Source: Neofusicoccum parvum | Taxonomy: Eukaryota; Ascomycota; Dothideomycetes; Botryosphaeriales; Botryosphaeriaceae | Assembly (NCBI GenBank): GCA_020912385.1 | Contig: CP087214.1 | Location: 124,001 to 188,000, forward strand | Reading direction: 5' to 3' | Length of the DNA stretch: 64,000 nucleotides | Part shown: piece by piece, positions 33,437 through 44,092 of the stretch | Layout: each line of letters opens with the position of its first letter | Position numbering within the stretch: the stretch's first letter is position 1 | Notes under the pieces: generated by a model | What the model saw: only the letters and a program-made list of their open reading frames with translations | Told to the model about the DNA's origin: nothing | Databases searched by the model: none | Made by a program: the position numbers and the translations under genes

Positions 33437-34882
33437 CTACAGCTTAGCGCTACGTACGGTGTTATCCTTCTTCTGTCCCTCTAGCATCTCAAGGTATCTG
33501 GCACTAATTGTCCGCTTCTGCTCGTCCGGCACATACGCCCACTCGCTCCGTTCCGCGGCCTCGTTCATATGCCACGCCGCCAACTCGCTGGCCAGCCAGT
33601 CGGCGCTGACGTCCGCAGTCTTCGCTACCGCCTCCATTGGGATGAGGTGGCCGACGCCGTCGAGCATCACCTCGGCCACGCGGCCCTTGGCGGCGCCACC
33701 GCTGCCTCCGACGCCGACGCCCGTGGCACCCACCTTGTCGGCCGTCGGCTCGCACGCCGTGTAGTGCGACTCGCCGCCGAACACGTACAGCACCGAGGGC
33801 CGCACGAACGGCAGCATCTGGAACGTGATGACCGGCTCGGCCCGCTCGAACGGCGCCCCTGGCACCGCTGCCTCCGGCACGAGGTCCGCCGGTGCGTACG
33901 CCGACCACGGGCAGCCATCCACGCCGCCCAACCGTGCGTCGAGCTCCGGCTCGGTGTGCGGGTCGAAGGCTGGCCGGAGGAAGGTGAAAACCTCCTGGTG
34001 CTTCGTCGTGGTGAGCGTGACGCCATCGGCGAAGGGGTCGTGCGGCCTTGGTGCGGCGCCGGCGGGGCGCGGGTGGACGGTCGTCGGCAGGTCTCGCAGG
34101 CCGTGCTGGATCCACAGCGCGAAGACACGCGAGTCCCAGCGGCGGTAGTACTTGTTCTTGCGGAAGTCCTCGGCGGCGGCGGCGCGCGACGGCCACACGT
34201 CGCGGCGACGGGAGGAGGCGAGAGCAGGCGTGCGGTAGCCGCCCGCGAAGAGGCGTCGGTGGATGATGGGGTCGATGAGGATGAGACTCTCCATGAGGCG
34301 CGGGTGCAGGAGGGCCAGGTTGACGAGGATCGCCCCGCCCATGCTGTGCCCGATGCCGATGATCGGTCGGATCATCTGGTCGCGGAACGTGTTGACCATG
34401 TGCAGGAGGTCTCGGGCGTGGTCGTTTGCGCATGCTGTGTACGTTTCGCGGGCGCTCAGCCTTCATCGTTCCCTTTCCGAAGTGGTTGGCGACCTACGCT
34501 CGTTCCCAAGCTTGTGTTCGTTGAGCACTCCGCTGGCGCCCTGGTTGGCAACATCTGCAAACCAGATGCTGCGGATGGAAAACCCTGCTGACTTTGCGCG
34601 GCCGTGTATCTCTGCCCACAGTGGCTCGTACAGCTCCTAGTGGAATGTTGTTAGATGCAACGTAGGAGCTTAGCAGGCGGGCAGTACTTTTGGGAAACCC
34701 TGGGCATGTGTGCCGATGATGGTTACGTCGCCGACGCGAGGATTCGGATTGTCGCGGGGGGTGTATTGCTTCACGCTCAGATGGAGTACTTCTTCCTGCT
34801 CGTGTGCTGTAGCACGAGGATAGGCCCGAATGTGTTGGCAGGGGATGACATGCTCCTTGACCTCAAATGGGAAGGCGGACAT
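33437..34882 (-). CDS. Peroxisomal alpha/beta hydrolase related to host-selective-toxin (AKT2-type) hydrolases
   Basis: Three exons (34882-34688, 34636-34498, 34434-33437) give 443 residues. Intron 1 is GTACTG...CACTAG; intron 2 (63 bp) restores LGNEPCANDHARDLLHM. The N-terminus KEHVIPCQHIRAYPRAT and the GDVTIIGTHAQGFPKELYEP segment are those of the fungal family often annotated toxin biosynthesis protein, which includes Alternaria AKT2-like proteins. The nucleophile is Ser142 in GHSMGG; a late GVGHLIP gives the His. The C-terminus is SAKL, a PTS1-type signal, so it probably acts on an acyl ester or acyl-CoA in peroxisomes. It borders the bZIP gene and belongs to the candidate cluster. The exact substrate cannot be read from the sequence. 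Confidence 0.85.
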
Positions 34883-35460
34883 GGTGCCTTTTGGGAAAGG
34901 ACTGGCACAGTAGAGTACCTAGCTGGGATGCCGACAAATTGGACCTCAGGAGTTGCTTGCGCAGCACGACCCGACAGTGGCATTGGAACGACTAATTAAA
35001 TACTTGAGAAGAAAACACGCTCCCAAGTGCTGCCAGTGGTCCAGTACCAAGTAGTATTCAGTATGATTGACTAGCGCGGTTTACTTCCAGGTGTCCTATT
35101 GACGTTGAAATATTAGTGTACTGTAGTATCTCTACTACTAGGACTCATTACTAATTTTACGTCATCTTTTATAACTAACACTAATTCATGCATACGCAAA
35201 GCAAGTTCTCAACAATAAGAAGACCCTCTTTCGCGAAACATCATGAGAGACAGATTTCACATCTTTACTCTACTACAACGCAGGCTAAATGGCTAGTATT
35301 TGACTGATCCGCTGGCTGGTCTCCTTCAGCTGGTGCTTTTCCGTCATAAAGAGCAGTGAAGCAGCGGCTGCGACCAAGCGTGGCTGGTGTGGAAACCGCG
35401 ACTGCTGGTTTCCGTGCAGAAACAAAGTAGTCAGTAGAGACCACAGGAGAGGCATCTAAC
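34883..35460. promoter_or_regulatory. Promoter region of the hydrolase gene
   Basis: 578 bp between the hydrolase start and the bZIP stop, AT-rich from 35100 to 35200. No distinct TATA box or repeat stands out. Confidence 0.4.
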
Positions 35461-36648
35461 TCAAGAGTAATTAGCAGCACCTAGGCCCGGGTAAGCCATA
35501 TTACTCACCTCATCGCGGACCTGATGAGAGACGGCGCTCCAGTTGCAATCTCGACTGTTGGATGCCGAAGCTGGAAGGAGGAGCTTCTCCGCGCCAAGAG
35601 CCAGAGTGGACCGCATCTCGGCCAGTAGCAGGCTCTCTGCCGATTTGAGGATCTCGTCCTGATATGCGTGGGCCTCCCAGGATCTCCAAGATTCTGCGTG
35701 GCTCCGCAGCGCTGCTAAGAGCTTCGGCAGGCATCGCTTCCGGCTGAGGTGCTGCGTGATCGAGCATCCAGACCCCTCATCGAATGGGGATGTGTAAAAA
35801 GCGATCATGGCCGAGTCCAGGTCCGGAAAGCCGGCCTTCTGGGCGCATCGTATCAAGTACTCGATCCGCCCCTCCATCGTCGGTTCGAACGCTGCATCGC
35901 CCGTGACTGGCGGCGCCAAGTCGTCGCTTGCTGAGCTGGAAGAGTGCAGACTGCTGTGATCAAAGCCGCACCAGCTCGACGTGCTGTTTTGGCGCTGGCT
36001 GCGCCCCTCCGAAATTGGAAAGGGTTCGTTGGGAGTGTGGAGCAGGTGGATTCCATCGAGCATGCCCATATGCAAATCCGCGAATGGTGACATCGGAGAT
36101 TCGGGGCGGTCCATATTGGGACTGATCTCGGCAGATTGACGATGCTTATCTGCCCCGGCCCCACTTTCTTCGTGGGCACCGAAAGGCTCGCTGACCGGGG
36201 TGGGAAGGGGTGCGTTTTCATCCTGGGCGACGTGGGGTCAGTTTCTGGAGAGCGGGCAACCGTGTTTGAGCGTGGACTACCTGCTGCTCTCCGCGAGCAG
36301 GTCTGTCAGTGTCCCCAAACATGTTCGGGGTAGCTTCCCCCGTCTGGAACGATGACACTCCCGCCTGCCAAAGCTTGCCTGCTTCACCCCCGAGCGCCAA
36401 CAGCTTTGCTTGTGCTGCCACTTGTTGCTCCAGCTCCTCAATCCTCCGTTTTACATTCCGACCTGTCACATGGTCAGTCTGATCAGGAATACACGAGTGG
36501 TTGTGGGGCCTTCATGCCACGTACGGTAGTTCCGCTGCGCTATGCGGTTCTGAGCTCTTTTCTTTTCGATCATTTCGTTCATGTTCTTCCAATCATCGTG
36601 GGATGGACCGCTTTCGGACGCCATCCTGGCCGCTGCTCGGTGCGCCAT
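35461..36648 (-). CDS. bZIP transcription factor, likely cluster regulator
   Basis: Three exons (36648-36525, 36462-36281, 36222-35461) give 355 residues. Intron 1 (62 bp) splits the basic region: EKKRAQNRIAQRNYR continues RNVKRRIEELEQQV after splicing, giving the N-x-x-A-Q-R-x-x-R DNA-contact signature and the first leucine-zipper heptads. Intron 2 (58 bp, branch point CTGAC) leads into a Pro/Ser-rich middle and a helical C-terminal domain (CAQKAGFPDLDSAMIAFYTS, LSRKRCLPKLLAALRSHAES) shared by many fungal bZIP regulators of the secondary-metabolism type. A start at 36624 (MASESG) is equally possible. Divergent from the epoxide hydrolase gene. Its targets are inferred from position only. Confidence 0.85.
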
Positions 36649-37771
36649 CTTGCAGGAGAACGGGGGGAGTGAAAGGACTTGTGGAATTCCTATTCCTGAG
36701 GACTTCCCATGCTATTTTGGGGAAAGATGTAAGTTGCGGATGAATCAAGCCTTTATACCACCTGAAGAGCCATCCGTGTCTCCGGTGCTAAAGTAACGCG
36801 ACGTCGAGCGTCGGTGCAGCGTCCGGCGCGAGGCCGTCGCAACTTACGACGAGCCAGCGGAGATAACGCTGCCCTCCGAGGCAGTGTTCTCAACCGGACC
36901 AATTAAGACTTCTCGGGGTGATAAGCTCTCAGGACCTGGAAGGGCACCATTGCTCGCACCATTGTGCACACCGCTAAGAGAAAGTTGTAGTTGACACTCC
37001 GGAGCTCCTAAGCGGAAACGAAATGGACGATCGAGCTCCGGAGACATTGGTTGTCTTCTGCACGGTTGGCCCTGACCGCTAAAGCGCTTGTGTCTCACAG
37101 CCTGACTCGACGCAATGCCGCCAGGAAGCGCGCGTACGCACTGAGCCTCAGGAAACCGCGCCGACGAAGAGCATTGGTTGCGTTCTCCCGGCGCACATGC
37201 TGACGTGTCGTGGTCTCGATTTTGCCATCGCCGCTGAAAATGTCGTGCGTGGTCAGCCAGCGTACTGGCCTGGCTCTGATTGGCTGTCTCGTCCAGTGCA
37301 GTTGCACAGTAAAGACACGGCAACGGGCCGAGCCGAATGACTTACGTGTCATCCCTGATCTGCCAGTCTTTCTCCTGTGCACACGGCATCCTGCCGCTCA
37401 CGGTGCACTGGGCTTTCGGAGCCGCAGGTTCTGGCTGGGCGAGGATCGGGCTGCCACAGGAGTGAAGCCGCGCCTCGCTGCTCTCTCGCTTGCAGAAAGA
37501 TTGGACGGGCTGCCAATGCTCTGTCCTTTATCCAGGCTCGGTAGACACACATGCTGGTTCATCACTCTGTCAAAATACGGGATGACGAGAAGCAGAGCTG
37601 CGACACTAAGCGGAGCAGCCCCTACGCAGCGCCTGCGTACTAATGTCAGCGCTCGTAATCGCGAATAATGGCCCGCCTGTCATTGTCCTTAGTAGCCATC
37701 ACGGCGAACATAAAGAGAAAAGCTCTGCATGGAAGCAGCAACACCGCATGACGCAATCGCTCCTGCACACC
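36649..37771. promoter_or_regulatory. Divergent intergenic region bZIP / epoxide hydrolase; possible small gene
   Basis: 1.1 kb between divergently transcribed genes. A minus-strand ORF of 159 codons ends at 36844. It is preceded by a good acceptor (GCTGACC branch, TTTTCAG near 37230) and a GTAAGT donor near 37345, so a small unknown gene may exist at about 36844-37562, but I could not close a full reading frame and recognise no domain. Confidence 0.35.
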
Positions 37772-38794
37772 ATGGACGCCTTCACCAAAAAGACCTTTGC
37801 CACTTCACGGTCGTTGACCTACACGTTCTACGACTCGTCGCCCAAGGCTGCGCACGCAAGCGGCCAGCCGGCTCTCCTCCTTCTCCACGGCTATCCAGAC
37901 TCGGCGCAGATATGGTCGGAGGTTGCGCCCCAACTCCTCCCTCTGTCCCTGCGCATCATCATCCCGGACCTCCTCGGCTACGGCGACACCGCCAAGCCGA
38001 CGGACCCAGCTGCCTACTCCTCAAAGGCCATGGCGGCCGACCTGGCGGAGCTGCTGGCGGCGGCGGACGTCGAGCGCGCCATCCCCATCGGCCACGACTG
38101 GGGATCGTTCCTGGCGCAGCGGCTGTACCTGTGGCACCCGGAGCGTGTTGCTGGCCTCGCGATGCTGAACGTCGCATACATGCCGCCGTTCGAGCGAGAC
38201 TTCGACTTGGCCGCGCTGAATGCCGCGGCGGCGCGCGCGACCGGCCGCCCGCGCTGGAGCTACTGGCAGTTCTACGCGTCCGACAGCGCGGCTGCCGTGT
38301 GCGCCTCGCACGCCGCCAGCCTGTGGTGTGCGATCCACTCCACGCGCGAGGACCTGCGCGCGGACTTGTATTGCACCCCGGGCGCGTTGCAGCGCTTCCT
38401 CGAGCAGGACGGGTCGAGCCCGGAGCGGAGCTACGCAGCCGCAGCCGGGAGGGATCTGAAGGGCGAGTGGCTCGCGCGCATGGCGGCTGGCGGCTTCGAG
38501 GGCCCGCTGTGCTGGTACAAGGCCATCGTGCGCGGTATCACACCCTTGGCTGAGAGCGAGCTCGACCGGGAGCGGCTAGTGGTGAGGGTGCCCGCGCTGT
38601 TTGTCGGCGCGATGAGAGACCAGATCTGCCTCGCCGACGCCATCAGGGGGCCCTGGGCAGACGGACTCCTGCCAGACTTGCAGATCAAGCAGATCGACGG
38701 CTTCCACAGACCCATGCTCGAGAGGCCGGAGGAGCTGGCCATGTCCATCACCCACTGGCTGGTGGAAAAACTTCACGTCCGGCAGCGGCTGTAG
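37772..38794 (+). CDS. Epoxide hydrolase (alpha/beta hydrolase fold)
   Basis: Intronless, 340 residues from the ATG at 37772 (good context, CACCATGG); 43 further codons are open upstream but unlike the family. Features in order: oxyanion-hole HGYP (residues 39-42), nucleophile Asp109 in GHDWGS, cap domain, and catalytic His at about 312 in DGFHRPMLERPEE. A nucleophilic Asp rather than Ser marks soluble epoxide hydrolases (or haloalkane dehalogenases, less likely given HGYP). It would open an epoxide to a vicinal diol. No targeting signal is evident. It sits between the bZIP regulator and the desaturase on the same strand as the desaturase, which suggests an epoxidised acyl substrate made by the cluster P450. 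Confidence 0.88.
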   Translation: MDAFTKKTFATSRSLTYTFYDSSPKAAHASGQPALLLLHGYPDSAQIWSEVAPQLLPLSLRIIIPDLLGYGDTAKPTDPAAYSSKAMAADLAELLAAADVERAIPIGHDWGSFLAQRLYLWHPERVAGLAMLNVAYMPPFERDFDLAALNAAAARATGRPRWSYWQFYASDSAAAVCASHAASLWCAIHSTREDLRADLYCTPGALQRFLEQDGSSPERSYAAAAGRDLKGEWLARMAAGGFEGPLCWYKAIVRGITPLAESELDRERLVVRVPALFVGAMRDQICLADAIRGPWADGLLPDLQIKQIDGFHRPMLERPEELAMSITHWLVEKLHVRQRL

Positions 38795-39340
38795 CCATGG
38801 ATGGGTTTGGAGAAACGAGGGGTTTGGCCGTCTCGACAGGTTCGCTGGTGTCATCAGCTGCCGCTTGCCACATTAATGCGGGCATGCTTTGGTAGCCATA
38901 AGTAGTTGATCAATGACTAAGACTTCTCAGTCTGGCTGCAATGAGTAGTGTCATTTCAGGTGAGGCCTTCTTCTGGCGAGACCAGTCAACCTCAGTCTTT
39001 CTGAAGTGATTACCAGATCCTCTAAGTAGTAGTAATGAGTATTAACTCCAGCGTGCCACGAATTTTCGGCTACGACAGGGCAACCAGGACATGTGTCTCA
39101 TGGTCTACAACACTTTCCCATGAGGGTGCTTTGTGTCATTCTGAATGTACGTTGACTATGTACGAAAAGTCAGCGTACATTCATCTTACATTCTTCCACG
39201 CCGGCACCACTCATGCGCTTCAATCGTGCGCTATTTTAAGTAAAAACAGCATTAGGCTTCGATATTTTATCTTAACAGCGGCGCTATATGTTGTTCATTC
39301 TCGCTCCATACATATTATAGACCAACCTCCTCCGCTAGCC
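38795..39340. promoter_or_regulatory. Promoter region of the desaturase gene
   Basis: 546 bp. AT-rich near 39230-39310 (ATTTTATC, ATTATAG). No other gene seen; a 137-codon ORF crossing into the desaturase N-terminus is out of frame with it. Confidence 0.4.
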
Positions 39341-40734
39341 ATGTCCACCGTACTGTCCGATACTGCGGGGCAGTGGAATTCTGACGGCATGTCGACGGAA
39401 ATTGTATGTTGTTACAGCAGTCCACATATCCCTCGCGCCAGACATTAACATATCAGAAGCAGGCCGACGCCAGGCTTGCCAGAGAACCGGAAAAATGCCC
39501 GAACTTGGCTGATTTAAAACGAGCCATACCTGCCCATTGCTTCCAATCCAGTGTCACCCGCTCCGTAGCTTACCTCGTGCGGGACGTCTGTATGGCGCTG
39601 GTCCTGGCTTACGGTGCGCTACACATTCGTGTTGAGTCAACTATGGCCAGCGCCATTCTCTGGAACTTGTACGGCTTCACTCAGGGATTGGTGTTTACCG
39701 GCATTTGGATTCTTGCTCATGAGTGTGGCCATGGCGCCTTTTCCGCATACCGACATCTTAACGACACTGTTGGCTGGTTATGCCACTCGTTTCTCGGAGT
39801 CCCGTACTTCTCGTGGAAGATTACGCACGCACGCCATCACAGATTCACGGGCCACCTTAACAAGGACGTGGCATTCGTCCCACATACTGCCGAGGAGGTT
39901 GCCAGCGAGACGGGCCTCTCTCTTGCGGCGCTGGAGGAACTTTGCGAGGATACGCCCCTTGTCACGACAGCTAAGCTGATTGCGCACCAGCTTCTAGGTT
40001 GGCAAGCACATTTGATCTTCAACATATCAGCTGGCCACGAAAGCCACGTGCGAGGTGATGGTATCGGTGGCAAGGGCTGGTTCTCGGCACGCGCCAGCCA
40101 CTTTGACCCGTGGAGCGACCTTTTCCTTCCTCAGCAGGCGCGGCTGGTAATTCTTTCCGACATTGGGCTTGCGCTCACTGCATACGCGCTCTACACAGTG
40201 GCTCAAGCTACCACCTGGCAGACCTCAGCCCTTCTTTGGGCCGTTCCGTACATGTGGGTTCACCACTGGCTGGTCGCCATTACCTTCCTGCAGCACACTC
40301 ACGCCGATGTCCCGCGCTACGGAGACGGCACATGGACCTTCACTCTCGGCAATCTCTGCACCATCGATCGCGATTTCGGCTTCATCGGCGACTTTTTCTT
40401 CCATCGGGCTATCAATGACCACGTCGTCCACCATTTGTTCCCGAAGATCCCGCACTATCACGCCAGCGAAGCCACGGCCGGGATCCGCCCCCTTCTCGGG
40501 GAATTTTACAACTCGAGCCGGGAAAGCTTTCTGATCAGCCTGTGGAAAACGTTCCGTGCATGCCGGTGGGTGAAGGAGGAGATGGGTGCTCCTGCGCCCC
40601 AGACGTATCATTGGGTCAGGCCATCAACGGAGCGTCCTGTTCGAAGTCGAAGCGTGAACGCATTGTATTGGATCACAAAGATGTTCAACTCCAGCGCAGC
40701 GATTCCAGTGCGGACAAAGATGGAAGAGCTGTAA
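39341..40734 (+). CDS. Delta12/omega-6-type fatty-acid desaturase
   Basis: ER-membrane di-iron desaturase family. The three His boxes are present: HECGH (about 39719), HARHH (about 39825) and HVVHHLFPKIP (about 40420), with the typical LTYQKQ N-terminal segment and hydrophobic blocks between them. The C-terminal ESFLISLWKTFRACRWV is also family-typical. A start at 39341 with a GT-AG intron at 39404-39441 (only 38 bp) gives 451 residues; starting at 39406 without an intron gives 442. Residue Ala precedes the first box, as in ordinary desaturases. It probably inserts a double bond in an oleoyl-type acyl lipid using cytochrome b5, a gene for which lies 2.4 kb away. It may be a cluster-specific paralogue with altered regiochemistry; this cannot be read from the sequence. 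Confidence 0.9.
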
Positions 40735-41320
40735 ATGGAAAGAGATTGTCCTACGTGGGGCAATTAGTGCAGCTTGTGTTTTTTTAAGACGCCTAGCTTG
40801 CTGCATGAACACGACACACGGCTCGCAGTACTCGGGAACAAGCCGGCCTATCTCTGCTAAACCGGGCCGTTGGGATCGGGTGGGTTGTCTGGGAAATCAC
40901 TAGTATACGATTGCGTTGGACCCGTACAGCTGTGACAATTACAAGTGACCTGTCTGTGCTCAAAGAGAAATAGCGGTATGATGAATACTGAGTCATATGC
41001 CGTAAGCGAAGCGTGTGTGGTATGGTCGCCACGCCTGAATCAGTTAGCTTGACAGCACCTACTCACGCAGCTGGCACAGCAAGGGACAAGAAACACTGGT
41101 CATTAGCTAACCAGAGACTGCTGATGACTTTGATAACGATTCTCCTTCACGGGAAGACTTCTATCGTCGAAAGCTCTCATGGACTGCAGTCGCCTAACCC
41201 ATCCCGCTGCACTGCCAGTGCACGTTACCTCATCTCACGCACCACAGTGCCCGCACACTAGAGTATAAGATCGTATACACCATCTAATCTGGGCGTCGGA
41301 AAACCTCCGCGGACCTTGCC
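40735..41320. promoter_or_regulatory. Intergenic region, promoter of the YheT-type hydrolase
   Basis: 586 bp without a gene. A TATA-like TATAAGA at 41264-41270 lies 51 bp before the ATG at 41321. Confidence 0.45.
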
Positions 41321-42944
41321 ATGGACCTTCTCAAGAGGCTGCGGGCGGCGCGGGTGTCGTTCCATCACTCCGAACACCCCGTATGCCTGCACGACCACTC
41401 AAATGGAACAGTCGCGCTGCCAGACATGTGCAAGCGTCTGACGCCGCCGTACCACCCCAGTCTCCTCCTCTTCAGCGGGCACCTCCAGACAATATGGGCG
41501 GCTCGGATGCGCACCAACCCCGCCATCCAATACCGGCGACAGGTCTTCGAGTCCGAGAACGACCTCTACCCGGGCACTTTCGCGGTCGACTTCGTGGAGA
41601 GCGGCGACGAGGCCTCCGCCTCCAGCTCAACCGACGACCCTTCACTCCCACCTCACACGACCTACTTTGGCAGCACGAATTTGCCAGCCGCGTCCGCGGA
41701 CCGGCGGCCGATGCTGGTGGTGCTGCACGGCGTGTCAGGCGGGTCGCACGAGCCGTACGTCAAGCATGTGCTGGCGCCGCTGGCGGTCGCCGGGTGGGAG
41801 GCGTGCGTGGTCATCTCGCGCGGCTGCGGCGGCTCACGCCTGACCGGGCGCATGCTGTACAACGCGCGCGCGACGTGGGATGTCGCGCAGACGGTGCGCT
41901 TCCTGCGCCGCCGCTTTCCAAACCGCCCGCTGTACGCCGTCGGGTTCTCTATCGGCGCGAATATCCTGGTCAACGTGAGTGCTGCCCCCCGTGAGCAACG
42001 GCGAGACGAGATAAGGGCGAGGGAAAAGCTGATCAGAGGCGAGTTGAGCGGGACGAGTAGTATCTAGGCGAGGAGGGCGAGCGGTGCGGCTTCAGAGCCG
42101 CTGTGGTATGCTCGAATCCGTGGAATCTGGAGGTCGTTGACCACGCGCTGCGCCGCAGCTGGGTGGGGCTCAATGTGTACTCGCACGCCATGGCCAACGG
42201 GATGAAGGAGATCGTGCAACGGTGAGATGGAGGGAAAAAGGCCGTCTGAGGATCGTACGACGTCTGACAGTGAGCGTAGACATGCCGAGATGATCCTGAG
42301 GAATCGGAAGATTGCCGCCGCCGCGGTGAAGAAGATTCGGTACTTCTTTGACTTCGACAGGTATGCGTAGCACGATCGTTTCCATCTTTGAGATGTGAGC
42401 TGAGTCCTCAAGCGCCGTTCAACTGCCCATGTGGGGCTATCCGACGAGAGGGGCGTATTATAGGGATGCGTCTTCGGTTGATGCCGTCTTGGCCGTCAGA
42501 GTCCCGCTGTTTGCCCTGAACGCGGAAGACGATCCTGTGAGGCGGCCCTACACTGTCTCTGCATTGCTGGCTGATAATATTGTGAAGATCTCGCATTACG
42601 AAGCATTGCCGTATGAGGAGTTCCAGAACAATCCTTACACCGTCTTATGCACGACATCCTGCGGCGGCCACCTTGGTTGGTACGAATCAGGTGATCAGAG
42701 ATGGTTCGCCAAACCGGTGAGAAGTCAAGCATACAAATGAGAGGCAAGGCAGTATCAAGATTAATAACAAATTCAGGTCATCGCATTCCTCAAGGCGCTG
42801 CATCACGACATCGACTGGAGTAAGGACTTCACGTCCGCCTTGCACGTCCCCGAGCCGACGAAATCTTTTGAGTATAATCCTATCCGCCGTAGAATGCAAC
42901 CTGCAGCAGCAGTGTACTTTCCGGGCCAGGCGGACCCTATATAG
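41321..42944 (+). CDS. YheT/EHT1-type alpha/beta hydrolase (acyl ester hydrolase or acyltransferase)
   Basis: Five exons (41321-41974, 42061-42221, 42280-42360, 42413-42716, 42777-42944) give 455 residues, all junctions in frame. Family hallmarks: HLQTIWAA near the N-terminus, oxyanion-region VVLHGVSGGSHEPYV, nucleophile Ser210 in GFSIGAN, acid in NAEDDPV, and His in GGHLGWYE. This is the YheT/EMB8/EHT1 group, whose yeast members make or hydrolyse medium-chain fatty-acid ethyl esters and monoacylglycerols. It fits a role in releasing, hydrolysing or transferring an acyl chain in the cluster. No signal peptide or PTS1 is present. Introns are 52-86 bp. ATG chosen because it matches the family N-terminus. 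Confidence 0.88.
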
Positions 42945-43106
42945 AGTTTTCGTTGAACTCTGTGGCTCGACCTCCTTCATAGGTTCGTATGATTAAGGGG
43001 CTTGATGAGATAGTTCAGAGCTGAACGCACTGGGAAAGGAGAAAGTCAATTAATTCAATAAAGGAACATCAGATGTGAAAAGCACTTTCAGAGTAAAATA
43101 TGCTAT

Positions 43107-43761
43107 TCATATAGGCACGCTTAGCTTAATGTAGTCTGGGTAGGAGTCGGCACCTCGGTGGCTGCACACAGACGCTATAAAAAAGTACACAAGAAGTAAT
43201 ACAGGGGTTGTCGTTCCGGCCACTACCAGCAAGACCGCAGGTCCAAGCCCCGTCGCAATGAGCGCTAAGCCGACTACAATAGCGAGAAACTTCACTCCGC
43301 TTGCTACGCGATCCTGGGTAACATGGTGTTGCTTCGATGTCGGGCTTGATCGCTGAGTCGAGGATGTTTGAGGTGGTGACGGAATCCGGTCCATATCATC
43401 CGGTCGCTCCTGGTCATGAATGAATTAGCGTCTATCACCTTAGCACGGCACGCACCGACGTACTGTAGGGGGCAATCTTCCAACAATCAGCCCGTCCATT
43501 ATTAGCTTGACGTCCTCCGAGTGGGCGGCGTCCTCAAATCCCTCTGTGGCGTCTTTCCCTGCGAAAGATCGGAGGATCTCCTCTCCACCAGGGTGCTCAT
43601 CGAGGAATTCGGACACATTATACACTGCCGGCGTTGTCTCAGCTAGATTGTCCACAATAAAAAGAGCAAAGCTCACCATTTCCGTGGATGCAAATCCACA
43701 AATCCTTCTCTTGGTCATGCTTGGCTACCTCTGCAAGCGAAAGCTCCTGTATCTGGCTCAT
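43107..43761 (-). CDS. Cytochrome b5, C-terminal membrane anchor
   Basis: Three exons (43761-43677, 43624-43464, 43409-43107) give 182 residues. The heme-binding core runs from residue 6 (LSLAEVAKHDQ) to about 80, with axial ligands His39 in DEHPGG and His63 in AAHSED. A Pro/Ser/Gln linker follows, then a hydrophobic segment at about 131-170 (FLAIVVGLALIATG and LLLVYFF), as in tail-anchored microsomal b5. It donates electrons to membrane desaturases and some P450s. It is divergent from the P450 gene with only 331 bp between the starts and 2.4 kb from the desaturase, so it is probably a dedicated partner of one or both. The usual housekeeping b5 is shorter and is expected elsewhere in the genome. 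Confidence 0.9.
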
Positions 43762-44092
43762 GATGTCTCGCTTTGAAAGAAATAGAAATCAAGAATATGG
43801 TGTTTTCAAGAGATCGCCGCCACTTATCTACCGCGGGCTTATGTGCTTGTTGTCTTACTCTTGTCGACGACGTCCGTGCGGGATTGAATAAGTGGGGTTT
43901 TAGTAGGCATTGACATTGCTGACTCCAGCATGAGCTGTGCTGACGCATGCACCCCACATTGGGCAACATTAGAAAATGAGGTCCCGTTCGTGGGTACGCG
44001 CTTGTATGTCTCGGCAGGACCCTTGTTGGTCGGCGCAACTCGAGTTCAAACCGCCCCCAGGCCTGATTCGATCCCACGCTGCACAAAACAAA
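43762..44092. promoter_or_regulatory. Shared divergent promoter, cytochrome b5 / P450
   Basis: 331 bp separate the two start codons, so both genes must be driven from this segment. No clear TATA box or repeat motif was found. Confidence 0.55.

Noticed and set aside
33569..34591. 340-codon plus-strand ORF opposite the alpha/beta hydrolase
   Set aside because: Arg-rich antisense frame; it crosses the introns of the well-supported minus-strand gene.
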